Assembly: GCF_027922425.1 (NCBI RefSeq)
Contig: NZ_BSFQ01000002.1
Location: 248,001-312,000, forward strand
Length of the DNA: 64,000 bases
Direction of reading: 5' to 3'
Origin: Pseudonocardia halophobica
Lineage (GTDB): Bacteria > Actinomycetota > Actinomycetes > Mycobacteriales > Pseudonocardiaceae
Position 1 is the first letter of the stretch. Every line of letters starts with the position of its first letter. Of this stretch, positions 26,107 to 34,668 are shown piece after piece. The position numbers and the translations under genes are program-made. Under the pieces are notes generated by a model. That model was not told where the DNA came from and searched no databases. It saw only the letters and a list, made by a program, of their open reading frames with translations.

Positions 26107-27249
26107 ATGACCACTCCCGTTGCGGTGGTCGGCGTCGGCACCACCGACTTCGGCGCCCTCGGACGCACCGCCGACGACCTGGCCGGTGAGGCGTTGCGTG
26201 TCGCCCTGGACGACGCCGGTCTGGCCGGCCTCGATGTCGACGGGCTGCTGACCCACCGCGTGGACAGCTACGAAGGCCTCGCGGCCGAGCACGGGCTCGA
26301 CCCGCGCTGGACCGTCGCTCTGCCGCCGGAAGGGCGCATGACCGGCCCGGCGCTCCAGCTGGCGGCCGCCGCGCTGCGCGAAGGCCTGTGCCATACGGTG
26401 GTCCTGGTCTACGGCAACGACGGCCGCACCCGTGGCGCCACCTACGGCGCCGGCAACTCGGGCTCGACCGCCGCCGGCGAGGGGTACGGCACCACCCCCG
26501 CGCTGACCGCGCCGCACGGGATGACCTCGCCGGGGGCGTTCTCGGCGCTGATGCTGCAGCGTCATCGCCACCTGTACGGCACCACCGAGGAACAGCTCGG
26601 CGCCGTCGCCACCACCTTCCGCGCGCACGCCGCCCTCAATCCGCAGGCCCTGCGCCGCGACCCGCTGACGCTGGAGGACTACCTCGCCTCCCGCTACGTC
26701 GTCGCTCCTCTGCACGTGTTCGACTACTGCCAGATCAACGACGGTGGCGTCGCGCTCGTGCTCACCACGCTCGAGCGGGCCCGCGACCAGCGCCGCGCCC
26801 CGGTACACGTGCTCGGCGCCGCCCAACGCGCCCGGCTGACCGGGTCCGACCTGCCGCCGGACGACTTCTGGGCCGACGCCCTGACCGAGGTCGGGGAGGC
26901 GGTGCTGCGGTCGGGCGGGCGGAGCCGCGGGGACGTCGACGCGCTCATGGTCTACGACAACTTCAGTCCGAACGTGCTGTTCACTCTCGAGGGCCTCGGC
27001 TGGTGCAAGGTCGGCGAGTCGGGGGAGTGGGTTGCCGAGGGGCGGATCGCCCTGGGCGGTCGGCTTCCCTGCAACACGTCCGGCGGTCAGCTCTCCGAGG
27101 GCTACCTGCAGGGTTGGGGCCTCGTCGTGGAGGCGGTGCGTCAGCTCCGCGGCGAGTGCGGGGCGCGTCAGGTGCCCGGGGCTCGCACGGTCCAGTACGC
27201 CTGCGCCGCCCCGATCGTGTCCTCGGTGCTGTTCGGGCGGGAAGCCTGA
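26107..27249 (+). CDS. thiolase-fold protein with Ltp2-type retro-aldolase residues
   Basis: A 380-residue thiolase-fold protein lacking thiolase chemistry. The acyl-accepting Cys position reads Arg77 (EGRMTG). The His of HDCF is Tyr283 (VYDNFS) and the His of GHPVG is Tyr333 (SEGYLQG). In the steroid side-chain aldolase Ltp2 two tyrosines (Tyr294 and Tyr344, also 50 residues apart) replace these histidines and catalyse retro-aldol cleavage of a CoA thioester with a DUF35 partner. The next gene is a DUF35 protein overlapping by 1 nt. Predicted role: aldolytic release of an aldehyde or ketone plus acyl-CoA. Confidence 0.8.
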   Translation: MTTPVAVVGVGTTDFGALGRTADDLAGEALRVALDDAGLAGLDVDGLLTHRVDSYEGLAAEHGLDPRWTVALPPEGRMTGPALQLAAAALREGLCHTVVLVYGNDGRTRGATYGAGNSGSTAAGEGYGTTPALTAPHGMTSPGAFSALMLQRHRHLYGTTEEQLGAVATTFRAHAALNPQALRRDPLTLEDYLASRYVVAPLHVFDYCQINDGGVALVLTTLERARDQRRAPVHVLGAAQRARLTGSDLPPDDFWADALTEVGEAVLRSGGRSRGDVDALMVYDNFSPNVLFTLEGLGWCKVGESGEWVAEGRIALGGRLPCNTSGGQLSEGYLQGWGLVVEAVRQLRGECGARQVPGARTVQYACAAPIVSSVLFGREA

Positions 27250-27641
27250 TGGACGTCCGACCTCACGTCGACGGGCTGCGCGCCGGCCTGCTGCGGGTGG
27301 CCCGCTGCGGGGCCTGCGGGACGGCCGCCTTCCCGCCGCCCCGGGTCTGCCCGCGCTGCGGCGCCCGCGACACCGTCGAATGGTTCACCGCGTCAGGCCG
27401 CGGCACCGTCTGGAGCGCGGTGGTCTTCCACAAGACCTACCTGGCCGAGCACCCCGCGCCCTACCCGGTCGCGGTGGTCGAGCTCGCGGAGGGACCTCGA
27501 CTCGTCACCACCCTCGCCGGCCTGCTCGCCGACGACCTCCGGGACATCCGGATCGGGCAGGCCGTGACCGCGGAGATCGACGCGAACCGCGAGCCGCCGC
27601 GTGTCGTGTTCCGCCCTGACCCAGAAGGAGAAGCGCCATGA
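27249..27641 (+). CDS. Zn-ribbon/OB-fold (DUF35) partner of the aldolase-like protein
   Basis: A 130-residue protein with Zn-ribbon pairs CGAC and CPRC in the first 40 residues and an OB fold beginning GRGTVWSAVVFH. It is paralogous to the protein at 21238 but shares only motif-level similarity, consistent with each serving its own thiolase-fold partner. Its ATG shares one base with the upstream TGA. Confidence 0.87.
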   Translation: MDVRPHVDGLRAGLLRVARCGACGTAAFPPPRVCPRCGARDTVEWFTASGRGTVWSAVVFHKTYLAEHPAPYPVAVVELAEGPRLVTTLAGLLADDLRDIRIGQAVTAEIDANREPPRVVFRPDPEGEAP

Positions 27642-29251
27642 GCGCCCCGACCGGCATTCCCCTGCGCGCGGCGTCCGACACCGGGCCGGCCGCCCTCACC
27701 GTTCCCGAGGTCCTGGACGATCTCGCCGCGCGTCGTCCCGGTGCCGAGGCCGTCGTCGGGCCGGAGGGGCGGGTCACCTACGCCGAGCTCGCCGACCGCA
27801 CCCGCCGCCTCGCCGCGTTCCTCGCCGACGCCGGCCTGCGCCGTGGTGACCGGATCGGGATCCTGCTGCCCAACGGCGTCCGCTGGATCACCGCCGCCCT
27901 CGCCGCGCACCGCGCCGGACTCACGGTCGTCCCGATCAACACCTGGTACCGCGCCGCCGAGCTCGACCACGTCCTGGGCAGCGCCGAGGTGCGCCTGGTC
28001 ATCACCGACACCACGATCTTCGGCCGCGACACCCTCGGCGAGCTCACCGCGGCCGGCTTCGGGCGGCCCTTCGCCGACACCGACCCCTCGCCGACCGACG
28101 GCTACCGGGGCGCGCTGGTCTGGCCGGTCGAGGTCGAGCTGCCCGGGCAGGCCGAGCCCCGGCCTCTCGACCCGCCCGCCCCGACCGACCTGGCCCTGCT
28201 GCTCTTCACCAGCGGCAGCACCGCCCGCCCCAAACCCGTGCCGCTGGAGCACGGCAAACTCCTGCGTAACGGCTACGAGATCGGGCGCCGCCAGCACCTC
28301 GTCGCAGGCGACCGGCTCTGGATCGCGGCCCCCTTCTTCTTCGGCTACGGCTGCTCCAACGCCCTGCCCGTCGCCCTCGCCCACGGCGTCACGCTGTGCC
28401 TGGAGGAGCGCGTCGACGGCGACCGCTCGCTGGAGTTCCTCGCCCGCGAGCGCTGCACCGTCTACTACGGACTGGCGCCCACCACGCGCAACCTGCTCGC
28501 TGCTCCGTCCTTCGGCCGCCACGACATCTCCTCGCTGCGGACCGGCACCACCGGCTTCACCGCCGAGGACAAGCGCCTGGTGGTCGAGGAACTCGGGGTG
28601 ACCGAGATCTGCAGCATGTACGGGCTCACCGAGGGCTACGGGCACTCCACGGTCTCCGACGCCCACGATCCGCTCGAGGTGCGACTGCACACCTCCGGGA
28701 CTGTTGTGCCCACCCAGGAGATCCGTATCACCGGCCCCGACGGCAACGGTCTCACCACGGGGGAGACCGGCGAGATCGAGCTGCGCGGCTGCGTGATCGA
28801 GGCCTACCTCGGCGGGGCCGAGCTCAACGAGGGCGTGTTCCGGCCCGGCGGCTGGTTCCGCACCGGCGACCTCGGCTTCCTCGACGACGCCCGGCGACTG
28901 CACGTCGTCGGGCGCAGCAAGGAGATGCTCAAGGTCAAGGGCATCAACATCGCACCCCTCGAGGTCGAGGAACTCCTCTGCAGTCACCCCGACGTGGACC
29001 AGGCCTACGTCGTCGGCCTGCCCTCGGCCGACGGCGACGAGATCATGGTCGCCGCCGTGGTGGCCCGCCTCGGACACGATCCCGCACCGGACCTTGCGGC
29101 CGCGCTCGTCGCTGACGTCGGGGCCCGAGCGGCCGGTTACAAGGTCCCGAGCCGGATCGAGGTGTTCACCCAGGACCAGCTGCCTCTCACCGACACGGGC
29201 AAGGTCAGCAAACGGGCTCTGCGTGACGTCCTCGCCGGGGGTGTGGCATGA
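27638..29251 (+). CDS. acyl-CoA synthetase (AMP-forming)
   Basis: A 537-residue ANL-superfamily ligase. The P-loop LLFTSGSTARPKP spans ~188-200, the YGLTEGYG aromatic/Glu motif follows, GWFRTGDLG provides the ribose-binding Asp, and the C-terminal TDTGKVSKRAL carries the adenylation Lys. It activates a carboxylic acid with ATP and CoA. It overlaps the DUF35 gene by 4 nt. In context it would activate the acid produced by the ADH/ALDH pair. Confidence 0.92.
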   Translation: MSAPTGIPLRAASDTGPAALTVPEVLDDLAARRPGAEAVVGPEGRVTYAELADRTRRLAAFLADAGLRRGDRIGILLPNGVRWITAALAAHRAGLTVVPINTWYRAAELDHVLGSAEVRLVITDTTIFGRDTLGELTAAGFGRPFADTDPSPTDGYRGALVWPVEVELPGQAEPRPLDPPAPTDLALLLFTSGSTARPKPVPLEHGKLLRNGYEIGRRQHLVAGDRLWIAAPFFFGYGCSNALPVALAHGVTLCLEERVDGDRSLEFLARERCTVYYGLAPTTRNLLAAPSFGRHDISSLRTGTTGFTAEDKRLVVEELGVTEICSMYGLTEGYGHSTVSDAHDPLEVRLHTSGTVVPTQEIRITGPDGNGLTTGETGEIELRGCVIEAYLGGAELNEGVFRPGGWFRTGDLGFLDDARRLHVVGRSKEMLKVKGINIAPLEVEELLCSHPDVDQAYVVGLPSADGDEIMVAAVVARLGHDPAPDLAAALVADVGARAAGYKVPSRIEVFTQDQLPLTDTGKVSKRALRDVLAGGVA

Positions 29252-30096
29252 ACATGCGCACCCTCGCCACCGGGATCGGCTTCACCGAAGGGCCGCTGTG
29301 GACGACCGACGGCCGGCTGCTCGTGGTCGCCATGTCCCGCGGGCTCGTCGTCGAGATCGACCTCGACGGCGGTGTCCTCGCCTCGATCGAGGTCGGCGGT
29401 GGACCCAACGGACTCGCCGAAGGCCACGGCGGCGCGATCTGGATCGCGCAGAACGGCGCCGCCCTGCGCCCCAGTCGATCCGCCCGGCCCACCCCCGCAG
29501 GACTGCAGCGCCTCAACACCGACCAGGTCACCGACGTCCCCGTGCCGGGAGCGCTGGCGCCGAACGACCTCGCCGCCGGGCCCGACGGGCGCATCTGGTT
29601 CACCGACCCCGGCCTGCCCGGCAGCACCGGCGACGGTCGGCTCTGCGCCCACGACCCGGTCACCGGGACGACCTCGGTCCTCCTCGACGGCCTCGCCTTC
29701 CCCAACGGGCTCGCATTCGGACCGGAGGGGGACATCCTGTACCTCGCGCACACCGACGACGGCGTCATCACGCAACATCGGTGGACCGGCGACCGGCTCG
29801 TCCCCATCGGGACTCCCCGTGCGCTTGCCGCGGGTGGCCCGGACGGGCTTGCCCTCGACGCCCACGGCCGGCTCTACGCCGCCGCCCCCGACGCAGAGGC
29901 GATCTTCGTCTTCGAGCCCGACGGCCGGCCGGCGGGCGAGATCCGATTCCCCGAGCCCACCTTCCCGACCAACCTCTGTTTCGCCGGCCCGGGGCTCGAC
30001 GTCCTCGTGGTCACAGGCGCCAAGGGCGGGCGGGTGCTGCTCGTCGAGCTGCCGGGCCGGGCCCGCGGCCTCGCCCTTCGGGCGGGAGCGGCGTGA
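29248..30096 (+). CDS. SMP-30/gluconolactonase-like beta-propeller hydrolase
   Basis: A 282-residue six-bladed propeller of the SMP-30/luciferin-regenerating family. FTEGPLW supplies the first metal Glu, ND in APNDLAAGPDG, and FPNGLAFGPEGD and GGPDGLALDAHGRLY the later Asn/Asp ligands of the single metal site. Family members hydrolyse lactones. It overlaps the ligase by 4 nt. A lactone intermediate is suggested but not proved. Confidence 0.85.
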   Translation: MNMRTLATGIGFTEGPLWTTDGRLLVVAMSRGLVVEIDLDGGVLASIEVGGGPNGLAEGHGGAIWIAQNGAALRPSRSARPTPAGLQRLNTDQVTDVPVPGALAPNDLAAGPDGRIWFTDPGLPGSTGDGRLCAHDPVTGTTSVLLDGLAFPNGLAFGPEGDILYLAHTDDGVITQHRWTGDRLVPIGTPRALAAGGPDGLALDAHGRLYAAAPDAEAIFVFEPDGRPAGEIRFPEPTFPTNLCFAGPGLDVLVVTGAKGGRVLLVELPGRARGLALRAGAA

Positions 30097-30308
30097 CAGC
30101 GGGCTCGTCGACCGGCGACCTCCCCGACCTGCTCACCGAGCTGCGCGGTCTCGTCGCTGCGCGCCCCACCGGATCGCGACTACCGGCGGAACGTGATCTG
30201 GCCGTCCGGCTCGGGGTCGGACGGGCGGTCGTCCGCCGTGCCCTGCGCGAGCTGGTCCACTCGGGGACGATCCGGACCCGCGCCCAGTCCGGCAGCTACG
30301 TGTGCTGA
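30093..30308 (+). CDS. stand-alone GntR-type winged-helix protein, 71 aa
   Basis: Only the DNA-binding part of a GntR regulator: TGSRLPAERDLAVRLGVGRAVVRRALRELVHSGTIRTRAQSGSYV, then stop. Full-length GntR proteins add a 120-170 residue effector domain, of which no trace is found downstream in any frame. GTG 30093 overlaps the SMP-30 stop (GTGA). It may be a truncated gene or a minimal repressor that competes for sites. Confidence 0.7.
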   Translation: MTAGSSTGDLPDLLTELRGLVAARPTGSRLPAERDLAVRLGVGRAVVRRALRELVHSGTIRTRAQSGSYVC

Positions 30309-30481
30309 CCGAGGGAATGCGCGCGAGGTAGGTTCGAGATCGGCGACCCGGCCGACTGTCCCGTGCGAAACGGCTTCCCTTAGTGACCGAGCGCGCGATG
30401 CTGCGGTCGGCGCCGAAGACGTAATGCGAGCGGTTAGGCGGATCATCGCCCGGCCGGGGACACCTGCCTGCTGGTCGGCGA

Positions 30482-30890
30482 GCATGCCCCACCGGCCGGC
30501 GCACGGTCGCCATGGCCGCGGACGTCCGCGACTACGCCCAGGTCGAGGCTGTTGTCCAGCGCGGGCTCGCCGAGTTCGGCCGCCTCGACGGCGTCGTCGC
30601 CGGGATCATCGTCGACACGGCCCCTTTGGGAGCTCAGCCTCGAAGGCTGGAACGACGACATCGCAGGTGGCCGCGGCGGCTCGCTGGTACTCGTCGCCTC
30701 CGCGGGCGCCACTAAGGGCTTCCCCAGCATCAGCAACTACGTCGCCGTCAAGCGCGGTGTCGTCGGAATGCTCAACCCGATGGCCGCCGAGCTCGGGCCC
30801 CTCGGGATCCGGGTCAACGCGCTGTCCCCCGACCAACGTCGGCACCGACCTGTTCCTGTCCGACAGGCGGACCACCCACGTCGAGAGGGT
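30482..30890 (+). pseudogene. degraded SDR (mycofactocin-coupled type)
   Basis: Three frames must be joined to read the gene: AADVRDYAQVEAVVQRGLAEFGRLDGVVAG, then after a shift near 30622 LWELSLEGWNDD and GRGGSLVLVASAGATKGF with the SNYVAVKRGVVGML catalytic Tyr/Lys region and GPLGIRVNALSP, then after a shift near 30830 TNVGTDLFL. About 30 residues between WNDD and GRGG and the whole nucleotide-binding N-terminus are absent. The LEGWND and LSPTNVGT style is that of mycofactocin-coupled SDRs. Confidence 0.8.
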
Positions 30891-30953
30891 CGAGTTGACC
30901 GGTGAACGCGCTGTCCGGGCGCCCTTCTCAACCGCCGTCGGACGCGGCAGACA

Positions 30954-30990
30954 GCCCGGCCCGACCATCCTGCAAGGGGTAGGGCCGGGC
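30954..30990 (-). terminator. hairpin downstream of the MFS gene
   Basis: GCCCGGCCC (30954-30962) pairs perfectly with GGGCCGGGC (30982-30990) around a 19-nt loop, 8 nt beyond the MFS stop. No U run follows, as is usual in actinomycetes. Confidence 0.45.
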
Positions 30991-30998
30991 CGGGCAGG

Positions 30999-32378
30999 TC
31001 AGGTCCGGGACAGCCCCTCGGCGGCATCGGCGTCGTCTGCGCCGGTCTTGCGGTCGGATTCCGTGAGGACGGGCTCGTCCTGCATGCGCCGGTTCTTCGT
31101 CTCGCCGAGCGCGACGACACAGATCAAGCTGAGCAGCCCGAACCCGGCGATCATCAGGCCGACGGCGTAGCTGCCAAAGCTGCTGGACAGCTGAGCGGCG
31201 ACCAGCGGGGAGACGGCACCACCGAGGACGCCGCCGAGGTTGTAGCCCATGCCGGCGCCGGTGTACCGGTAGCGGGTCTGGAACATCTCGGGCAAGTACG
31301 CGCCGACGGGCCCGTAGGCGATACCGAAGATCGCGAGCGTGCCGATGAGGCCGATCGCGAATCCGGTCCCGGAGCCGGTGCCCATGATCGGGAACAGGGC
31401 GAGCGCCCACGGGATGGACAGGGCACAGCAGGCGAGGATGACGTTGCGGCGCCCGAACCTGTCGGACACGATCCCGGAGATCGCGGTGGTCGCGCCGAAC
31501 ACGACGGCGGCGGCGATGTTGAGGACGAGCACTGTACGCCGGTCCAGGCCCGCACCGGTCTCGCTCGTACCGTAGGTGGTGAGGAACGCGGTGCCCATGT
31601 AGAACAGCGCGAACAGTATGGTCAGCACACCACCGCCGAGCAGGACCTCACGCGGCTGCATGCGGAAGACCTCGAGGATCGGCGCCCCGGCGGAGGCGGT
31701 CGCCCGCCGCTTCTGGGCATCGCGGAAGGCGGGGGTCTCGTCGATGGTCACCCGCACCCACAGCCCGATGCCGACCAGAACGACGGACAGCAGGAACGGG
31801 ATCCGCCAGCCCCAGTCGAGGAAGGCGGGCCCGGTGTCGCCGAGCACGGCGTCGATGGCGAGGAAGGTGCCGCTGGACAGCGCGAACGCCAGCGCTGGGC
31901 CCAGCTGCGGGAAGATCGCGTAGAGGCCGCGCTTGGTCGGCGGGGCGTACTCGGCGGCGAGCAGGGTCGCACCCGCCCACTCACCGCCGACCGCGAGGCC
32001 CTGCAGGAACCGCAGGACGACGAGGATGATCGGGGCCGCGATGCCGAGGGTGGCGGCCCCGGGCAACAGGCCGATCACCATGGTGGAGACACCCATCAGC
32101 ATCAGCGTGGCGATGAGCGTCTTCTTGCGGCCGAGCCGGTCACCGTAGTGGCCGAACAGGATCGCCCCGAGCGGTCGGGCGATGAACGCGACGGCAAAGG
32201 TCGCGAACGAGGCCACGATGCCCGCGGCGGTGCCGAGGGCAGGGAAGAACACCTTCGGGAAGATCAGGGCTGCGGCGGTGCCGTAGATGAAGAAGTCGTA
32301 GAACTCGATCGTGGTGCCGGCGCAGCTGGCAAAGGCCACGCGCCGCAGTGGCGTCGAGCGAGTGGTTGTGTGCTCCAT
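30999..32378 (-). CDS. MFS transporter, metabolite:H+ symporter (MHS) type
   Basis: A 459-residue, 12-TM carrier beginning with the MHS hallmark TTIEFYDFFIYGTAAALIF, with GHYGDRLGRKK after TM2 and QGLAVGGEWAGATLLAAEY in TM4-5. AAGGAG 6 nt before ATG 32378 supports the start. It follows pncB by 78 bp on the same strand and is probably co-transcribed, so import of a nicotinate-like acid is possible. MHS specificity cannot be read from sequence. Confidence 0.87.
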   Translation of the reverse strand: MEHTTTRSTPLRRVAFASCAGTTIEFYDFFIYGTAAALIFPKVFFPALGTAAGIVASFATFAVAFIARPLGAILFGHYGDRLGRKKTLIATLMLMGVSTMVIGLLPGAATLGIAAPIILVVLRFLQGLAVGGEWAGATLLAAEYAPPTKRGLYAIFPQLGPALAFALSSGTFLAIDAVLGDTGPAFLDWGWRIPFLLSVVLVGIGLWVRVTIDETPAFRDAQKRRATASAGAPILEVFRMQPREVLLGGGVLTILFALFYMGTAFLTTYGTSETGAGLDRRTVLVLNIAAAVVFGATTAISGIVSDRFGRRNVILACCALSIPWALALFPIMGTGSGTGFAIGLIGTLAIFGIAYGPVGAYLPEMFQTRYRYTGAGMGYNLGGVLGGAVSPLVAAQLSSSFGSYAVGLMIAGFGLLSLICVVALGETKNRRMQDEPVLTESDRKTGADDADAAEGLSRT

Positions 32379-32456
32379 TGAGTCTCCTTGATTCAGCAGA
32401 TCAGAACTGGGGGTGAGTTGTCGTGACGGTCACGGGGTGCTGTGTCCGGTGGCGGT

Positions 32457-33836
32457 TCATGGGGTGCGGCCGGCTGGTGCGCCGGTGAGCCGGGGAGTGC
32501 CGGGGGACAGATCCAGGTCACGCGGGAGGAGTTCGGTCTTGGCACGGCGGTGATGGGCGCGGACCTCCTCCGGCGTCGGGCTGTGCAGGACGGTGCCGTG
32601 GCGGACGACGGATACCTGCAGCAGCCGGCCGGGCCTCGTCCGGCCGATCAGGTCCGGGGTGGCGACGACGCGCTCGCGGGCGGCGTGCCCGGCGTCGTCG
32701 AGCTCGCGAGAGGCGCGCTTGATCCCACCGATCGACGCCTTGCCGACGCTGCGCTTGGCAACCGGGCGCAGCGGAGCGTCGGCGCCGGGGGCGTCGGCGA
32801 TCGCGACGAGCTTGTAGATCATCTCGGCGGTGGGCGCGCCGGCGCCCGTGACCAGCCGGGTACCGACACCGAAGGCGTCCACGGGGGCATCGGCGAGCGC
32901 GGCGATGCGATGCTCGTCGAGGTCGCCGGTGACCGTGATCCTCGTACCGCGAGCGTCGAGGGAGTCCAGCAGCGTGCGGGCCCGAGCGGCTTCGATGGCC
33001 GGATCGCCGGAGTCGATGCGGATCGCGCCGAGGTCGGTGCCGGCCACGTCGATCGCGGTGCGGATCCCGGCGCCGGTGTCGTAGGTGTCGACCAGCAGGG
33101 TGGTGCCGGTGCCGAGCGCGGCGACCTGGCCGGCGAACCCGGCCCGCTCGTCGGCGTGGGCGAGAACGAAGGCGTGCCCGCTGGTACCGGTGACGGGCAC
33201 GCCGTGGCGCAGCCCGGCCTGCAGGTTCGAGGTGGCGGTGAACCCGACCAGGTACGCGGCGCGCGCAGCGGCGACCGCGGCTTCCTCGTGGGTGCGCCGG
33301 GATCCCATTTCGATCAGCGGCCGGCCGGCGGCCGCAGTGACCATCCGGGCGGCAGCGGTGGCGATGGCCGAGTCGGCGTTGAGGATGGAGAGGACGAGCG
33401 TTTCCAGCAGCACGCACTCGCCGAACGTGCCGGAGACGGTGAGCACCGGCGAGTACGGGAAGTACAGCTCGCCCTCGCGGTAGGCGTCGATGTTGCCGGT
33501 GAAGGCGAACTCGGCCAGGTAGGCGGCGGTCGCGTCGTCGGCGACGCCGATGGCGCGCAGCATTGCGATCTGGCCGGCGGTGAACCGGAACTCCTGCAAC
33601 GCCTCGGTCAGCCGGCCCAGCCCGGCGACGACGCCGTAGCGACGCCCGGCGGGCAGGCGACGGGCGAAGACCTCGAAGGTGGCCCGGTGCGCGGCGGTGC
33701 CGTCGGCGAGGGCTGCGCGCAGCATGGTGATCTCGTAGGCGTCGGTGTGCAGGGCCGTCGACGCCCCAGTGGTCGTGAGGGGGGTGACCAACGTGTGCCC
33801 CGCGTCGAGGGCACGGCGGTCGATGGTTCCGGTCAC
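32457..33836 (-). CDS. pncB: nicotinate phosphoribosyltransferase
   Basis: A 459-residue PncB, joining nicotinate to PRPP with ATP in NAD salvage. ALHTDAYEITMLRAAL opens the enzyme, EMGSRRTHEEAAVAAARAAYL carries the conserved His/Arg segment, IRIDSGDP and FGVGTRLVTG form the phosphoribosyl site. The start is GTG 33836 behind GGAAGGA. Full length and intact. Confidence 0.95.
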   Translation of the reverse strand: MTGTIDRRALDAGHTLVTPLTTTGASTALHTDAYEITMLRAALADGTAAHRATFEVFARRLPAGRRYGVVAGLGRLTEALQEFRFTAGQIAMLRAIGVADDATAAYLAEFAFTGNIDAYREGELYFPYSPVLTVSGTFGECVLLETLVLSILNADSAIATAAARMVTAAAGRPLIEMGSRRTHEEAAVAAARAAYLVGFTATSNLQAGLRHGVPVTGTSGHAFVLAHADERAGFAGQVAALGTGTTLLVDTYDTGAGIRTAIDVAGTDLGAIRIDSGDPAIEAARARTLLDSLDARGTRITVTGDLDEHRIAALADAPVDAFGVGTRLVTGAGAPTAEMIYKLVAIADAPGADAPLRPVAKRSVGKASIGGIKRASRELDDAGHAARERVVATPDLIGRTRPGRLLQVSVVRHGTVLHSPTPEEVRAHHRRAKTELLPRDLDLSPGTPRLTGAPAGRTP

Positions 33837-34246
33837 GGGCTTCCTTCCAAGGTCGTGTGCGGGTCGGTGTCGTGATCAGTTCCTGCGGCAGGGCAGCGCG
33901 CGCAGTTCCTTCGCCGAGACCGGGACCGGGCAGGCCGTCCGGCCGGTGCGTCGCGGCTGCGGCCTCTGGGATCCGCAGAGGCATCGCCTCGAAGAACCCG
34001 ACAGCGCACTCCTTCAGTCGCGCCCAACCCCGGCGCACGACGATCTCCTGGGTGCGCGCCTCAGCTGTCGTGGACCAGTCTCACGGTGGCCGTTCCTGCG
34101 CGACCTCCGTCGACCGGTCGACGGCCGGGCCGATTGCTGGGTCCACCGATCGGCCCCGTACCCCCGCTCGTTCAGATGTGGATCTTGAGTTGCGGCCGCA
34201 GTAGATGTTTGTCGTGCTGGATCCGGGTAGGGCTTCAGCGGGACGC
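33837..34246. other. gene-free stretch upstream of pncB
   Basis: About 400 bases without a convincing gene. The stretch 34175-34215 has codons and base use unlike the surroundings; read on the minus strand it gives HDKHLLRPQLKIHI then stop, reminiscent of a transposase tail, but too short to name. The pncB promoter presumably lies near 33870-33950. Confidence 0.4.
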
Positions 34247-34333
34247 GTCCTTCGATCGCTCGACAGTCGGCTCCCCCTGGGTGTCGGACGTCCGGCCGAC
34301 GGCGACCCGCCGAGGTCGGCGGCAGAGTTCTCC
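34247..34333 (+). repeat. 87-bp dispersed leader element, copy A
   Basis: Aligns without a gap to 48310-48396 with 68 of 87 bases identical; CGGCGGCAGAGTTC near the 3' end is exact. The 19 differences show no three-base periodicity, arguing against a coding origin. Both copies are followed after about 30 nt by AAGGGGAA and a small ORF. Here the ORF begins at 34380. Confidence 0.75.
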
Positions 34334-34379
34334 TTTGTCAAGAGGCATCCCAGCCACGCGAACCGAAGGGGAAGAAGAG

Positions 34380-34550
34380 ATGACCGCGTTCTGGACCATG
34401 ATCCGCAGCACCGCCCGCCGTCTCGACGAGTGGACGCCCGCCGCGTTCACCCCGACGACGTCCATGCAGGACCCGGCGGTGGAACTGGCTCGGCTGACCC
34501 AGGGCCGCCTGCCCAGGGACTTTCAGTACCCGGTCGGCTTCCACCGCTGA
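34380..34550 (+). CDS. small hypothetical protein behind leader element A, 56 aa
   Basis: A 56-residue ORF starting MTAFWTMIRSTARRLDEW, with AAGGGGAAGAAG just upstream. No family is recognised. It is basic at the N-terminus, with a helix near residues 32-41. It is not similar to the small ORF behind copy B, so the conserved feature is the leader, not the peptide. No transporter follows it here. Confidence 0.4.
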   Translation: MTAFWTMIRSTARRLDEWTPAAFTPTTSMQDPAVELARLTQGRLPRDFQYPVGFHR

Positions 34551-34668
34551 AGGCTTCGGAGGCGAAGTCCACGCGGCGGACTCGTTCGTAGCCGACGGGA
34601 GCGAGGTCGTCCAACCGGGAGCGGCAGCGGCCGCGGGTACGCCCGGTTCACCACGTACGCCTTGTCGA

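Noticed and set aside
34175-34215. Minus-strand HDKHLLRPQLKIHI followed by stop, resembling a transposase end
   Set aside because: Only 14 residues, no inverted repeats, target duplication or further transposase motifs nearby, so no mobile element is called.
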